A DNA stretch of 64,000 bases from contig NZ_AUCG01000021.1 in NCBI RefSeq assembly GCF_000429645.1, positions 186,001 through 250,000 on the forward strand. The letters run 5' to 3'. The notes beneath the pieces are model-generated. The model saw nothing but the letters and a program-made list of their open reading frames with translations, was not told the DNA's origin and searched no databases. The translations under genes and the position numbers were made by a program. Source of the DNA: Niveispirillum irakense DSM 11586. Its GTDB lineage: Bacteria; Pseudomonadota; Alphaproteobacteria; Azospirillales; Azospirillaceae. Positions 34,865 to 43,776 of this stretch are shown piece by piece. Positions within the stretch are counted from its first letter, which is position 1, and each line of letters opens with the position of its first letter.

Positions 34865-35566
34865 TTACCGTCCCAGCGCCTGTTTGATCGCGGCTTCGGT
34901 GACAGGGATCATGGCCGCATAGCCATCGGCTGTGGGATGCACCCCATCGTCGGCGAAGCCTTGCTTCATGCCGCCTTTGCCATCATCCAGAACGGATGTG
35001 TAATCAGCATAGGTGGCACCAACCTCGGCGGCATAATTCCGCAGCCACTGGTTCATCGCCTGAATGCGCTCCGCTGGCGCCACTTCCTTGCGCCAGGGGA
35101 ACGCGGCGGCGGGCGGTATGCTGGCCAGGATGACCTTGATGCCATGTGCCTGGGCCAGTTCCACCATCGACATGATGTTGGCCTGGGTCTGTGCCGGTGT
35201 CATCGGCCCGGTATTACCGGCGATGTCATTCGTGCCGGCCATGATATGAACGGCCCTGGGCTTCAGGGCGATCACGTCCTGACGGAAGCGCAGCAGCATT
35301 TGCGGCGTGGTCTGGCCGCCAATCCCGCGATTGACCCGCCCAGCGGGTGCAAAGAAAGCCGGCTGCTTCTTCGGCCAGCCCTGGGTGATGCTGTCCCCCA
35401 TGAAGACAATGTCCACCGCCGCTTTTTCGGCCACCAGCCGTTGGTTATCCTCCTGGAAACGGGCCAGCCATGGCCAGTCGGTCCGCAATCTCTCTTCACT
35501 CGTGCTGTTGGCGAAGGCCGGTATCGCGAATAGCAGTGAGAGGGCGAGAAGGGTAGGGCGCAGCAT
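34865..35566 (-). CDS. secreted SGNH/GDSL hydrolase
   Basis: 233 residues with a signal peptide (cleavage near AFA at 17-19). Block I is IVFMGDSITQGWP with nucleophile Ser59, block II VNRGIGGQTT, block III MAGTNDIAGN, and block V DDGVHPTADGY with Asp207 and His210. The PAF-acetylhydrolase-like group acts on O-acetyl or acyl esters, often of carbohydrates. The next gene upstream on the same strand is a LamG-GH2 glycosidase whose stop is 70 bases before this start, so a shared role in deacetylating and hydrolysing a polysaccharide is plausible. Confidence 0.88.
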   Translation of the reverse strand: MLRPTLLALSLLFAIPAFANSTSEERLRTDWPWLARFQEDNQRLVAEKAAVDIVFMGDSITQGWPKKQPAFFAPAGRVNRGIGGQTTPQMLLRFRQDVIALKPRAVHIMAGTNDIAGNTGPMTPAQTQANIMSMVELAQAHGIKVILASIPPAAAFPWRKEVAPAERIQAMNQWLRNYAAEVGATYADYTSVLDDGKGGMKQGFADDGVHPTADGYAAMIPVTEAAIKQALGR

Positions 35567-35636
35567 CCGGGCAATCTCCCATGATCTTTTATGATGGGAC
35601 CCCGCAGGGTCCCATCCTTGATACAGCCCTTTTTTC

Positions 35637-38600
35637 TTATTGGGAAAGGGTCACGGTGACCTGGGTTGGCTCCAGGTTCCAGCCGCGCAACCCGATCACG
35701 GGGGCCGTCGGCGCGGCGTCCGCCGGGTATGTCACTTCCACCTCCCGGCTTTCGCCGGCCATCAGGGACAGGTAATTGTCGCTGATATAGGCGGGCAGGA
35801 TGCGGCTGCCATCCGGCTTCATCGGTGTCAGCTTGGTCAACAGGGCCGGCACGCTGGTACTGTTGGTCAGTTGCAGGCGCAGCTTCACCTCCCCGCCCAC
35901 CTTCTGTCCCGTGCCGCTGATCTGGATGGCACTGGCCGGCAGGCCATTCAGCTTTTGCTGCGAAGCGGCATCGCGCGCCACCCAATAGAAATTATGCGAC
36001 AGGGTGGTGCCGGCTTTGTTGGTCAGATCCAGGGTGACCAGAACCAGTTCGTGGGCCTGGAGATGCGGAGCAAGGTCCAGATTGTACGGGGTTGAAACCG
36101 TTCCGGCGCCGGCGTCCAGCCCCTGGGTTTTGGTCGCCAGGGGCTGATTATCCAGGGTCCAGACCTTGGCGGTGACGGTCAGGCCGGCTAAAGCCTCGCG
36201 ACCATTATTGATTACCGACACGCCATGGTCGGGCAGGTTCATCTGCACATGGACCGGCTCGGCGGCCTTCTTCATCCCATAGAAGGCGCCATGGGTATCG
36301 TAATCATGGGACAGGATTTGCCACATGGTGGATGGCCAGGCCGGCTGCGTCATCCACAGCATCCTGCCGGAATGCTTGGTCCACAGGCCGGCATTCATCC
36401 CCTCGAAGATGGCGCGATAGCCCTCGTAATTCAGCATCTGGGCTTTACGCTCGAAATCTTCCAGGCTGGTGGCGGGGCCGAACTTGACCTTCATGGCCTC
36501 CATGAAGCTCTTCACATCGCCATTACCGCCCTGGTGCCAGTCATGATAGGCCCAGCTATCGCTGATCGGCCATTGCTCGCTGGTCGGGATGGCGGCCTTG
36601 AAGGCTTCCAGTGTCGGGAAGGACGGCGTGCCCAGTTCCACCGAGAAACCCTGGGCATGGTCGGTGAAATAGCTTTCCGGCTCCCGGTAATTGTAAGGCC
36701 CGCTGCCGGCCAGATTCACCCGGTTGGAGGAGCCCATATAATGGCGGGTGCCATCCTCACTGGCGATCAACTCTTCCAGCGCCTCGTTCAGGATCGGCTG
36801 GGGCACCCCTTCATTGCGGCCGAACCACAGCACGATGGAGGGGTGGTTGCGGTAGCGGCGCACCGTATCGGCGGCATTGGCCATGAACAGCGGCACGTCC
36901 TGCGGTTCCAACTGATAATCCTGGGTCGAGGCCCAGAAATCATTCAGCACCATCAGCCCATATTCATCGGCCAGCTCGAAGAATTCCTCCTCCGTATTCT
37001 GCCCGACCCAGTTGCGGATGATGTTTACATGCGCATCGCGATGCAGGCGGAAATAGGGTTCCAGCCGCTTCTTGTCGATGCGCTTGCGCCAATCCTCCGT
37101 GCCCCAATTCCCGCCCTTGGCAGCGATACGCACGCCATTGACCCGGATCACGATATGCGGTGACAGGCCCGCCGGGTCTACCGGCTTCAGGGCAGGGGAA
37201 TTCTCCGCCCCCGGCCGCAGTGACACGGCCCAGCCATCCGGTACCTTGCGGATGCCTTCATGGCTGCCATCAATCAACCGTTCCCCGCGCGCCTTGGCCT
37301 CCGTCAAGTCCACTTCCATCCGGCGCAACTGCCCGGTCTGATCCATCAGCGACAATTCATAGGTCACCTGCCGGATGCCGAAGCGGATGTCGCTGCTGTC
37401 CGATGGTGCCCCATCCAGCGCCACGGCAACCTTCATCTGGTGCAGCGTCGGCTCGCCATAGCCATTGGGCCACCAGAGTTTCGGATTGCGCACGGTCAGT
37501 TGCGGGAATTCAGCAGGCGTCAGGCTGACCATGCTGGTGCCGGGGGAAACCGTCACCGTCTTGGACACGGTTACATCATCGAAGCTGGCGGTGACCGTCG
37601 CCTGCAAGGGCTGGGCGGAGAGGTTTTCCACCGGCACATGGATGTCGATCAGGGCGCGCCCATTATCGGCATCGGGCAGGGCGGTGACGATCTGGGCATC
37701 GCCCAGCCGCAGATCGCCGGTGGCAATCAGCTTCACATCCTGCCATAGCCCGGTATTCCGGTCGCGCACCGACGGTATCCAGTCCCACCCTTCCGACGCG
37801 ATGAAGGTCGGGCCGTCCAGCGCCTGCATGCCGCCATTCTCGCCCACACCGGAGGTCAGCGATTCCTCATGCGGCAGGCCGGGATGGGGCGGCGGGGAGA
37901 CCTTGATGGCCAGGGCATTGCGCTGGCCGGGCAGGGCGATGCCGGTCACGTCGAACCGGCCACGGATGAAGGCCCCCTTCATGGTGCCCAGTCTTGTGCC
38001 GTTCAGCCACACCTCAGCCTGATAATTCACGCCCTTCAGCAGAATCTGCAGGCGCTTGCCGGCCTGATCCGCCGGCACCTCGAACTCCGTCCGGTACCAG
38101 TAATCCTGTTTGTTCAGGCTTTCCGGGATGGCGAGATTGTTCAAGCCGTAATCGGGATCAGGATAGACGCCGCGATCCACCAGCGTCGTCAGGACCGTGC
38201 CCGGCACCGTGGCTGCATACCAGGAGCCGGTATCAAACCCGGCGCGGGACAGAAGCGCACCGGGGGCGCTGACCTTGGGGGCCTCTGCCAGACGCCACGC
38301 GCCCAGCACCCATTGCCCCTGGCCGTCGGGCCGCAGGGCCGGGCTTTCCGCCAGGGGTTTGGCCACCGGTTTGCTGAAATCGCCCTGCTGCTTCGGCAGG
38401 GTCCAGGGGGCCTGCGGGCGGATCTGGCCATATTGCTGGCGGACCTGCACTGGCCATGTCGGCGCCCCGGATTCAAAATTCGTCAGCGCTGTAACCGGCT
38501 GCGGGCCAGCCAGGGCCTTGATATCCGCGGCTGCCAGCCCGCGCGGCAGATTGGTGAAGCCATAGAGCCGGCCTGTAAAGACGGCAGCTTGGTTTGCTGC

Positions 38601-39152
38601 GAACGGCACCTGCCTGGAAGGGCGCGGGGCCAGGGACAGGAGCGGCATTGCGGCGGGGCTGCTGGCCGAGGCTTTGGCCACTTCCGCCCCATCGACATAG
38701 AGCCGGGCGGTGCCGTCGCTGAAACTGGCGGCCAGGAAATGCCAGGTGCCCGGCTTCAGACTGCGCCCGCCGCTGATGCTCTTGTCCCCCAGCAGCAGGG
38801 TTGCCTTGCCATCCTTCAACGCCAGGAAACGGGCCGGCGCTTTGCCATCGGCGCTGGGCAGGCCGCCAAGCAGGGTCGTGCCTTTCATGGCGCTGTCAAA
38901 TTGCACCCAACCTTGCAGGGTCCAGGGCGTTTCAGCCGCGATTGCCGGGCCGGGCAGGGTGTTTTCCTCCGGCATGGGCTTGAACAGCCCATCCCCGCCG
39001 GCAGGAAACTCCCCATTGAAAGGCCCGAAACTTCCAGGCCCCTGACCGCCGGTCCCGCCCAGCCCTTGATGGGATTGGGCCAGGGCTGCTATGGTTGATA
39101 GCGCTGTCAATGACGCGAACAAAGAAAGCCGCGCAATCCGATAGAATGCCAT
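35637..39152 (-). CDS. exported GH2 glycoside hydrolase with N-terminal LamG domain
   Basis: 1171 residues. Signal peptide about 1-27 (cleavage near ALA). Residues 60-220 form a concanavalin-like LamG module (ETPWTLQGWVQFDSAM; GTWHFLAASFSDGTARLYVDGAEV). Then come the GH2 jelly roll (QDYWYRTEFEVP, VWLNGTRLGTMKGAF), immunoglobulin-like domain (NPKLWWPNGYGEP) and TIM barrel: acid/base Glu in VLWFGRNEG, likely nucleophile Glu in FSVELGTPSFP. The pattern is nearest to beta-mannosidase and exo-beta-glucosaminidase branches. ATG 39152 follows GGGAGGAAGG; the TTG at 39158 is an alternative. Substrate specificity is undetermined. Confidence 0.88.
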   Translation of the reverse strand: MAFYRIARLSLFASLTALSTIAALAQSHQGLGGTGGQGPGSFGPFNGEFPAGGDGLFKPMPEENTLPGPAIAAETPWTLQGWVQFDSAMKGTTLLGGLPSADGKAPARFLALKDGKATLLLGDKSISGGRSLKPGTWHFLAASFSDGTARLYVDGAEVAKASASSPAAMPLLSLAPRPSRQVPFAANQAAVFTGRLYGFTNLPRGLAAADIKALAGPQPVTALTNFESGAPTWPVQVRQQYGQIRPQAPWTLPKQQGDFSKPVAKPLAESPALRPDGQGQWVLGAWRLAEAPKVSAPGALLSRAGFDTGSWYAATVPGTVLTTLVDRGVYPDPDYGLNNLAIPESLNKQDYWYRTEFEVPADQAGKRLQILLKGVNYQAEVWLNGTRLGTMKGAFIRGRFDVTGIALPGQRNALAIKVSPPPHPGLPHEESLTSGVGENGGMQALDGPTFIASEGWDWIPSVRDRNTGLWQDVKLIATGDLRLGDAQIVTALPDADNGRALIDIHVPVENLSAQPLQATVTASFDDVTVSKTVTVSPGTSMVSLTPAEFPQLTVRNPKLWWPNGYGEPTLHQMKVAVALDGAPSDSSDIRFGIRQVTYELSLMDQTGQLRRMEVDLTEAKARGERLIDGSHEGIRKVPDGWAVSLRPGAENSPALKPVDPAGLSPHIVIRVNGVRIAAKGGNWGTEDWRKRIDKKRLEPYFRLHRDAHVNIIRNWVGQNTEEEFFELADEYGLMVLNDFWASTQDYQLEPQDVPLFMANAADTVRRYRNHPSIVLWFGRNEGVPQPILNEALEELIASEDGTRHYMGSSNRVNLAGSGPYNYREPESYFTDHAQGFSVELGTPSFPTLEAFKAAIPTSEQWPISDSWAYHDWHQGGNGDVKSFMEAMKVKFGPATSLEDFERKAQMLNYEGYRAIFEGMNAGLWTKHSGRMLWMTQPAWPSTMWQILSHDYDTHGAFYGMKKAAEPVHVQMNLPDHGVSVINNGREALAGLTVTAKVWTLDNQPLATKTQGLDAGAGTVSTPYNLDLAPHLQAHELVLVTLDLTNKAGTTLSHNFYWVARDAASQQKLNGLPASAIQISGTGQKVGGEVKLRLQLTNSTSVPALLTKLTPMKPDGSRILPAYISDNYLSLMAGESREVEVTYPADAAPTAPVIGLRGWNLEPTQVTVTLSQ

Positions 39153-39280
39153 GTGCAAGACCTTCCTCCCGATGATTGTGCCCTTGAGCGGGCAGCCCTT
39201 GTTTGGCGAGCATTGCGGCGATCCCGCCTCTGCAACGCATCACCTAAGGAAAATATCAAAAATCACGCGAGGGGGGTTAG

Positions 39281-39308
39281 TTTTAATAAAACAAATTTCC
39301 TATTAAAA
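39281..39308. promoter_or_regulatory. AT-rich inverted repeat upstream of the GH2 gene
   Basis: TTTTAATA (39281-39288) and TATTAAAA (39301-39308) are exact complements 12 bases apart, about 130 bases before the GH2 start. In GC-rich DNA such a site stands out and could be a regulator or promoter element. Confidence 0.35.
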
Positions 39309-39350
39309 ATGACAAGGGGGCTCCCGAGTGCCATAGGGACCCGCCCCTTG
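39302..39350 (-). terminator. rho-independent terminator of the small membrane protein gene
   Basis: On the minus strand CAAGGGG (39344-39350) pairs with CCCCTTG (39312-39318), with GGTCCC/GGGAGC-type inner pairing, followed by TCATTTTT. It ends the transcript of the gene at 39402-39875. Confidence 0.7.
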
Positions 39351-39401
39351 CCGCCACCGATAACCGCTCTGCCGGGTCTGATGGGCTTTAATTCATCATG
39401 G

Positions 39402-39875
39402 TTACCTTTGTCGGCGCAGGCGCAGGATCTGCGCGGTCAAGCCGAGGATAAGCATGGCCAGTAAGCTGGCTTGTGCCCCCAGCAGCAAGGGTGAATTCAG
39501 GCTGGTCACGAACGGGTGGCCATCTGGCACCCGGCGTAGGGTTTCGCTGACGGTGGGCACCATCAGCAGAAAGACCGTCAGGCTGAGGCAGACCGTTTCC
39601 ACATAGCGGGCGGCGCGCGATATCCCGGCAAATCGGGCCACGCCATAGCCGGTGAGCAAAAACAGGATCGTGGCGATGGCGATGATGTAACTGACCGGCT
39701 GTTGGGCGATAAGAAATACCGACAGGCTTCCGATCAGCATGGAGATGAAATAAATCAAGCCAGCGCGGGAGAACGGCACAATCCGTCCATACCGCACGAG
39801 CATGTAAAGGGCGAATGGGATGGCTGGCAGGCTGCCAAGCGTATGGACCCAGCCCAACGGGGAGATACCAAACAT
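39402..39875 (-). CDS. small membrane protein under TetR control
   Basis: 157 residues with four predicted helices (LGSLPAIPFALYMLVRYG, LIYFISMLIGSLSVFLIA, YIIAIATILFLLTGYGVARF, LLLGAQASLLAMLILGLTAQ). The pattern resembles small DUF2306-like or DoxX-size membrane proteins but I do not assign a family. ATG 39875 has GGAAAGGA upstream. A TetR-type operator at 39920-39940, nearly identical to the one in front of the neighbouring tetR gene, shows that this gene is the regulator's target. Efflux or membrane stress response is a guess. Confidence 0.72.
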   Translation of the reverse strand: MFGISPLGWVHTLGSLPAIPFALYMLVRYGRIVPFSRAGLIYFISMLIGSLSVFLIAQQPVSYIIAIATILFLLTGYGVARFAGISRAARYVETVCLSLTVFLLMVPTVSETLRRVPDGHPFVTSLNSPLLLGAQASLLAMLILGLTAQILRLRRQR

Positions 39876-39919
39876 CGGGTTGTCCTTTCCGGTAGACGGA
39901 ATGTTGGAGAGAGGGTGTG

Positions 39920-39940
39920 GCTACCTACCAGTTGGTAGGT
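39920..39940. promoter_or_regulatory. TetR-type operator of the small membrane protein gene
   Basis: The half-sites ACCTACCA (39923-39930) and TGGTAGGT (39933-39940) are exact inverted repeats around a two-base centre. With the preceding GCT, 18 of 21 bases match the inverted copy at 40574-40594. It lies 45-65 bases before the target gene's start codon. Confidence 0.75.
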
Positions 39941-39981
39941 TTTTTGAACGCAAAATCAGGGATATCCGATCAGGGGGGCCT

Positions 39982-40566
39982 TTACGGGGGAGGGTTAAGG
40001 CGTTCCAGCATGGGATGGGTGATAACGCCAAATATCGCGGGGTCCCCATAGGCCCTGGCTGACACCATGGCGCCATGGACGGCGGCAATAAGGATTTCCG
40101 CTTCGGCTTCTGCCGTTCCATTCAGGTGCAGGCTACCCTGATTTTTTCCCCGCGTCAGAACCGAACTTAACCAGGATGACAGCATCCGGAAATGGGCCCG
40201 CACTTCCTGTGCAACCTCTTCCGGAAGGATCGGGATTTGCGTTGCCAGCAGGGCGCATACACAAAAGGGAAGGCTCTGATCGGTGATACAGGCCTCCCAG
40301 AACCCCAGATAGGCGCGGATTTTCCCGACCGGATCGGGGACCCGCTGGTCCAGATTGGCCAACCCTGCTTCCACTTCCTGGCGGTATTGGAAAACAAGGG
40401 TGCGCACCAGATCTGCCTTGGCGGGGAAATGATGATGGATGCTGGCCTTGCGGATACCGACCACCGCAGCAATGTCGGCATAGCTGAAGCCATTATAGCC
40501 GCCCGCAACGATCAGGGTGCGGGCGCAGCGCAGAATGTCATCTGCTGTGGTCGACAGGTTGCTCAT
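39982..40566 (-). CDS. TetR-family transcriptional regulator
   Basis: 194 residues. Helix-turn-helix at about 27-50 (FSYADIAAVVGIRKASIHHHFPAKADLVRTLV), the classic TetR layout, then a helical ligand and dimerisation domain with a TetR_C-like ACITDQSLPFCVCALLATQIPILPEEV segment as in AcrR/YxaF-type regulators. The gene has its own operator overlapping the promoter, so it is autorepressed, and controls the membrane protein gene downstream on the same strand through a second copy. TTGACA-N17-TAGGCA places the transcript start at about the ATG, suggesting a leaderless mRNA. Confidence 0.88.
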   Translation of the reverse strand: MSNLSTTADDILRCARTLIVAGGYNGFSYADIAAVVGIRKASIHHHFPAKADLVRTLVFQYRQEVEAGLANLDQRVPDPVGKIRAYLGFWEACITDQSLPFCVCALLATQIPILPEEVAQEVRAHFRMLSSWLSSVLTRGKNQGSLHLNGTAEAEAEILIAAVHGAMVSARAYGDPAIFGVITHPMLERLNPPP

Positions 40567-40572
40567 GTCTCT

Positions 40573-40601
40573 TGCCTACCTTCTGGTAGGTAGCTTGTCA
40601 A
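40573..40601 (-). promoter_or_regulatory. tetR promoter with embedded autoregulatory operator
   Basis: On the minus strand TTGACA (40596-40601) and TAGGCA (40573-40578) are 17 bases apart. The operator CTACCTACCAGAAGGTAG fills the spacer (40574-40594), matching the site at 39920-39940. A bound repressor would exclude RNA polymerase. Confidence 0.68.
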
Positions 40602-40635
40602 GAGGTGGCGGATACTGCCTGCGCTATACCCATCA

Positions 40636-40670
40636 TAAAAAAAACCGCCGGGGGCGCCCCGGCGGTTTTC
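40636..40670 (-). terminator. rho-independent terminator of the S46 peptidase gene
   Basis: A 13-bp stem, AAAACCGCCGGGG (40641-40653) with CCCCGGCGGTTTT (40657-40669), loop of three bases. On the minus strand it runs into eight T, fitting the peptidase gene that stops at 40697. Confidence 0.92.
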
Positions 40671-40696
40671 CAAATCTGATATCGGGTGATTGGGGG

Positions 40697-42772
40697 TTAC
40701 TTCACCCCCAGCTCCTTCACCAGATGGTCGGCGTGATAGACGTTGCGCAGGGCTTCCGTCATGCCACGTACATCGACCATGACGGTGCGGTTGCGCTTGG
40801 GCTCATAGCCATAATCGCCTGACAGGCTGTGGATATTGCCGTCAAAGACCAGACCGATCACCTCGCCCTTGCTGTTCAGCGCGGGGGAGCCGGAATTGCC
40901 ACCGATAATGTCATTGGTGGTCACGGCGTTGAACGGCGTGGACAGGTTGACCTTATCCTTGGCCTTCTCCCAGCTCGGCGGCAGGTCGAACGGGGCAGCA
41001 CCGGTATCGCGTTCATAGACGCCAGCGAAAGTGGTGTAGGGTTCCACCATATGCCCGTCCAACTCCTCCCAGCCCTGCACCTTGCCGTAGGACAGGCGCA
41101 GGGAGAAGGTGGCGTCGGGATAGACGCTATCGCCATAAAGGGCGAAGCGGGCCTTGGCGATGCGGGCCTGGGCCTGCTCCACCGGGGCTTCCACTTCTTC
41201 CTCCACCGCCTTGCGGGCGGCGCGGGCTGCCGGGTCGATGGCGGCCATCAGCTTGATCAGCGGGTCGTTGGAGGCATCAATGGCGGCCTTGCCGCCTTCG
41301 AACAGGCGCAGGCGTTCCGCCGGGTCACCCAGCTTGCTGCCATTGACGGCGGCGGTGGCGACCTGATCGGGCGACTGCTTGCCCAACACGGCCTTCACGA
41401 TGGCGTCATCGGGACCGAACTCTTCCCGCAGCTTGGTCAGCGAGAAGGTGAGCATGGCGATTTCCAGGTCCTTATGGACCGGGGCCGGGTTGGCCAGGCG
41501 CTGTTTCAGGGCCGGCAGCCGTGCCTCGCCATATTCGCGCAGGCGTTCATTGTTCGGCAGCTTGCTCTCATCCGCCGCGCGCAGCAGCAGGCGGGCATAG
41601 CTGGCCAGCTCGCTGTCAAAGGCGCGCATCCGTTCCAGCATTACCAGACGCGGATAAAGCTGGGCATAGCGATCCTGTGCCTTGGCGATCACGTCATAGG
41701 CATCGCCCACGTCGGCCGACAATTTCGGATCAGCGGCGATTTTGGACCGCAGCTCCTGCTCCGCCTTCACCTTGGAAGCGAAAAATTCCTTGTCAGCCAG
41801 CGCCTGCTGACGGCCCTTCCAGACCTTGATGCCGTTTTCGGTGCCGGCCAGCGGCTCGAACGCCTCACGGCGGCGATCCTCGTTCTCCCGACCGAATTCG
41901 ATCAGGCGACCCCGGCGTTCCTGGGCGTAGAACAGGTAGGAGGTGGCGACCTTGTCGCGGACGAATTCCAGTTCCGAGATGGTGCGCTGGCGAGAGGTGG
42001 AACCGGGATGGCCAGAGACGAACGTCGCCTCGCCATCCTTGGTGCCCTGCTTGGACCATTTGAAATGGTTGGGGCTCTTCAACGGCTTGCCGCTGGCGTC
42101 ATAGACGCGCAGCAGCGACATATCCAGGCAGTAGCGTGGGAAGTTGAAATTGTCCGGGTCGCCACCAAAGGCGGCAATGCCAGCTTCCGGTGCAAAGGCC
42201 AGACGCACATCCTGATAGCGCTGATACTTATACAGGTGGTAGCGGCCCCCCTGGTACAGCGTCACCACATCGCAGCGCACAGCGGCATCATCCCCGCTGC
42301 ATTCCTTTTCGATCTGGGTCAGCGCGGCGCGGCGGGCGTTGGCGAAATCCTGGCCGCTCTTGCCGTCGGTCGCCTTATTCACCTTGTCTGTGACGTCGGT
42401 GATGTCGGTCAACTGGTTGACCTCGATGCCGGCGCATTTGCGTTCATCGGCGCGGGTCTTGGCCAGAAAGCCATTGGCCTGAACATCATCCTCGGCAGAG
42501 GAGAGTTCGGCCACGCAATCGGCGACGCAGTGATGATTGGTCATCACCAGACCTTCACCGGACACGAAGCTGCCGGAACAGCCACCGGCCAGACGGACGG
42601 AGGAGAGCTGGATCTTTTTCAGCCAGGCCGGGTCCGGCGTGAAGCCGGTGGCCTTGGCGATTGCCGCCCTCGGCACATTGTCCAGCGTCCACATGCCTTC
42701 ATCGGCATGGGCCATGCCCACCATCAACGCCACCGTCGCGGTCCCGACCGCGATGCGCATCGGCTTTACCAT
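40697..42772 (-). CDS. S46 family dipeptidyl-peptidase (DPP7/DPP11-like)
   Basis: 691 residues with signal peptide cleaved after AHA at residue 23, so periplasmic. The chymotrypsin-like triad region is visible: His81 in LVMTNHHC, a central Asp in PDNFNFPRY-type context, and Ser in IGGNSGSPALN at about 630. The mature N-terminus DEGMWTLDNVP is typical: its free amino end helps bind peptide substrates. These enzymes remove N-terminal dipeptides from oligopeptides and are best known from Bacteroidetes and Xanthomonadales. ATG 42772 gives the clean signal peptide; the frame is open to 42829. P1 preference is not assigned. Confidence 0.9.
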   Translation of the reverse strand: MVKPMRIAVGTATVALMVGMAHADEGMWTLDNVPRAAIAKATGFTPDPAWLKKIQLSSVRLAGGCSGSFVSGEGLVMTNHHCVADCVAELSSAEDDVQANGFLAKTRADERKCAGIEVNQLTDITDVTDKVNKATDGKSGQDFANARRAALTQIEKECSGDDAAVRCDVVTLYQGGRYHLYKYQRYQDVRLAFAPEAGIAAFGGDPDNFNFPRYCLDMSLLRVYDASGKPLKSPNHFKWSKQGTKDGEATFVSGHPGSTSRQRTISELEFVRDKVATSYLFYAQERRGRLIEFGRENEDRRREAFEPLAGTENGIKVWKGRQQALADKEFFASKVKAEQELRSKIAADPKLSADVGDAYDVIAKAQDRYAQLYPRLVMLERMRAFDSELASYARLLLRAADESKLPNNERLREYGEARLPALKQRLANPAPVHKDLEIAMLTFSLTKLREEFGPDDAIVKAVLGKQSPDQVATAAVNGSKLGDPAERLRLFEGGKAAIDASNDPLIKLMAAIDPAARAARKAVEEEVEAPVEQAQARIAKARFALYGDSVYPDATFSLRLSYGKVQGWEELDGHMVEPYTTFAGVYERDTGAAPFDLPPSWEKAKDKVNLSTPFNAVTTNDIIGGNSGSPALNSKGEVIGLVFDGNIHSLSGDYGYEPKRNRTVMVDVRGMTEALRNVYHADHLVKELGVK

Positions 42773-42903
42773 AGGATTTTTCCCATTTTCTGTATGTTGG
42801 ATGCTGAAACTCATGCGGTGCGCAGTCACGCCACCCCCGCGGGCGACACGATGCGCCCGGCAATAAGGCCGGTCAACAGGACATGCTGACCGGCACTATG
42901 GCC

Positions 42904-43563
42904 TTAGCCGTTGGCGGCCCGGCGGCGTAGGAAATCGTTCAGCGCCTCTGTCATTTCCGACAGAAGGTGGGCCACCATCGGGTCACCATGGGCATGGTCC
43001 CAGACCGCGCCCATATGGGGGTGATGCTCGAACACATCCATCACGCCAAAGGCGGGCAGGAATTTCTGCAGGAAGAAACAGGCCGGTACGACGGCGCAGT
43101 CCGCCAGGGTGAAATCCGCCCCCATGCACCAGGGGTCGGCCTGGATGAAGGTTTCCAGACCATCCATGCCACGCCGCAATTCGGCGCGTTTTTCCGTTAC
43201 CAGCGCTTCGTTGCGGTTCAGCGGGCTCATCTGTCCCAGCAGGCCCAGCAGGGCGGGCAGGATATATAGATCGATGGCGCGGCTGATGATGCGGGCGCGG
43301 GCGCGGGCAACATCGCTGCCGGGCAGGATCTTCTTTTCCGGGAACCGCTCGTCCAGGAATTCGCAGATCACTTCCGACTCGATGATCACCGCATCGTCCG
43401 TCACCAGGGCCGGCATCTTGCCATAGGGATTGATGGCCAGATATTCGGGCGATTTCAGCCCGGTCCCCGGCGGCGGCACGATGGGAATATCCAGGCCCTT
43501 GAAGCGGGCGGCCAGCACCACGCGGGTGACATAGGGGCTCAGCAGCGCGCCATAAAGCTTCAT
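42904..43563 (-). CDS. glutathione S-transferase family protein
   Basis: 219 residues. Thioredoxin-like N-terminal domain (MKLYGALLSPYVTRVVLAARFKGL) with the cis-proline NPYGKMPAL and ESEVICEFLDERFP, the glutathione gamma-Glu site, then an all-helical C-terminal domain with FTLADCAVVPACFFL (N-capping box). Ser9 is the probable catalytic hydroxyl. Substrate unknown; the alpha-proteobacterial Ure2-like or zeta-like types are candidates. Confidence 0.9.
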   Translation of the reverse strand: MKLYGALLSPYVTRVVLAARFKGLDIPIVPPPGTGLKSPEYLAINPYGKMPALVTDDAVIIESEVICEFLDERFPEKKILPGSDVARARARIISRAIDLYILPALLGLLGQMSPLNRNEALVTEKRAELRRGMDGLETFIQADPWCMGADFTLADCAVVPACFFLQKFLPAFGVMDVFEHHPHMGAVWDHAHGDPMVAHLLSEMTEALNDFLRRRAANG

Positions 43564-43776
43564 CGCATCATCTCCGGTCAGGGTCTCCCGATGGCCCGGC
43601 CAGCCACCGGGGAAAGACCTCGCATCCGCCCTTCATAGCGCGCGGCTTCGCATTGCGGTAGGGGCTTGGCATGGGCTGCATTTAAGGAAAATGCGATTGA
43701 ATGCCACGCCCATGTCATGCCGATGCAACAAGCATCACGTATCTGGGCGTTGTCGTCACCCTATCCGGCCGTTTCC

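Noticed and set aside
40829-42889. Plus-strand open frame of 686 codons opposite the S46 peptidase
   Set aside because: The minus strand encodes a complete S46 enzyme with signal peptide and catalytic motifs; the antisense frame is low-information.
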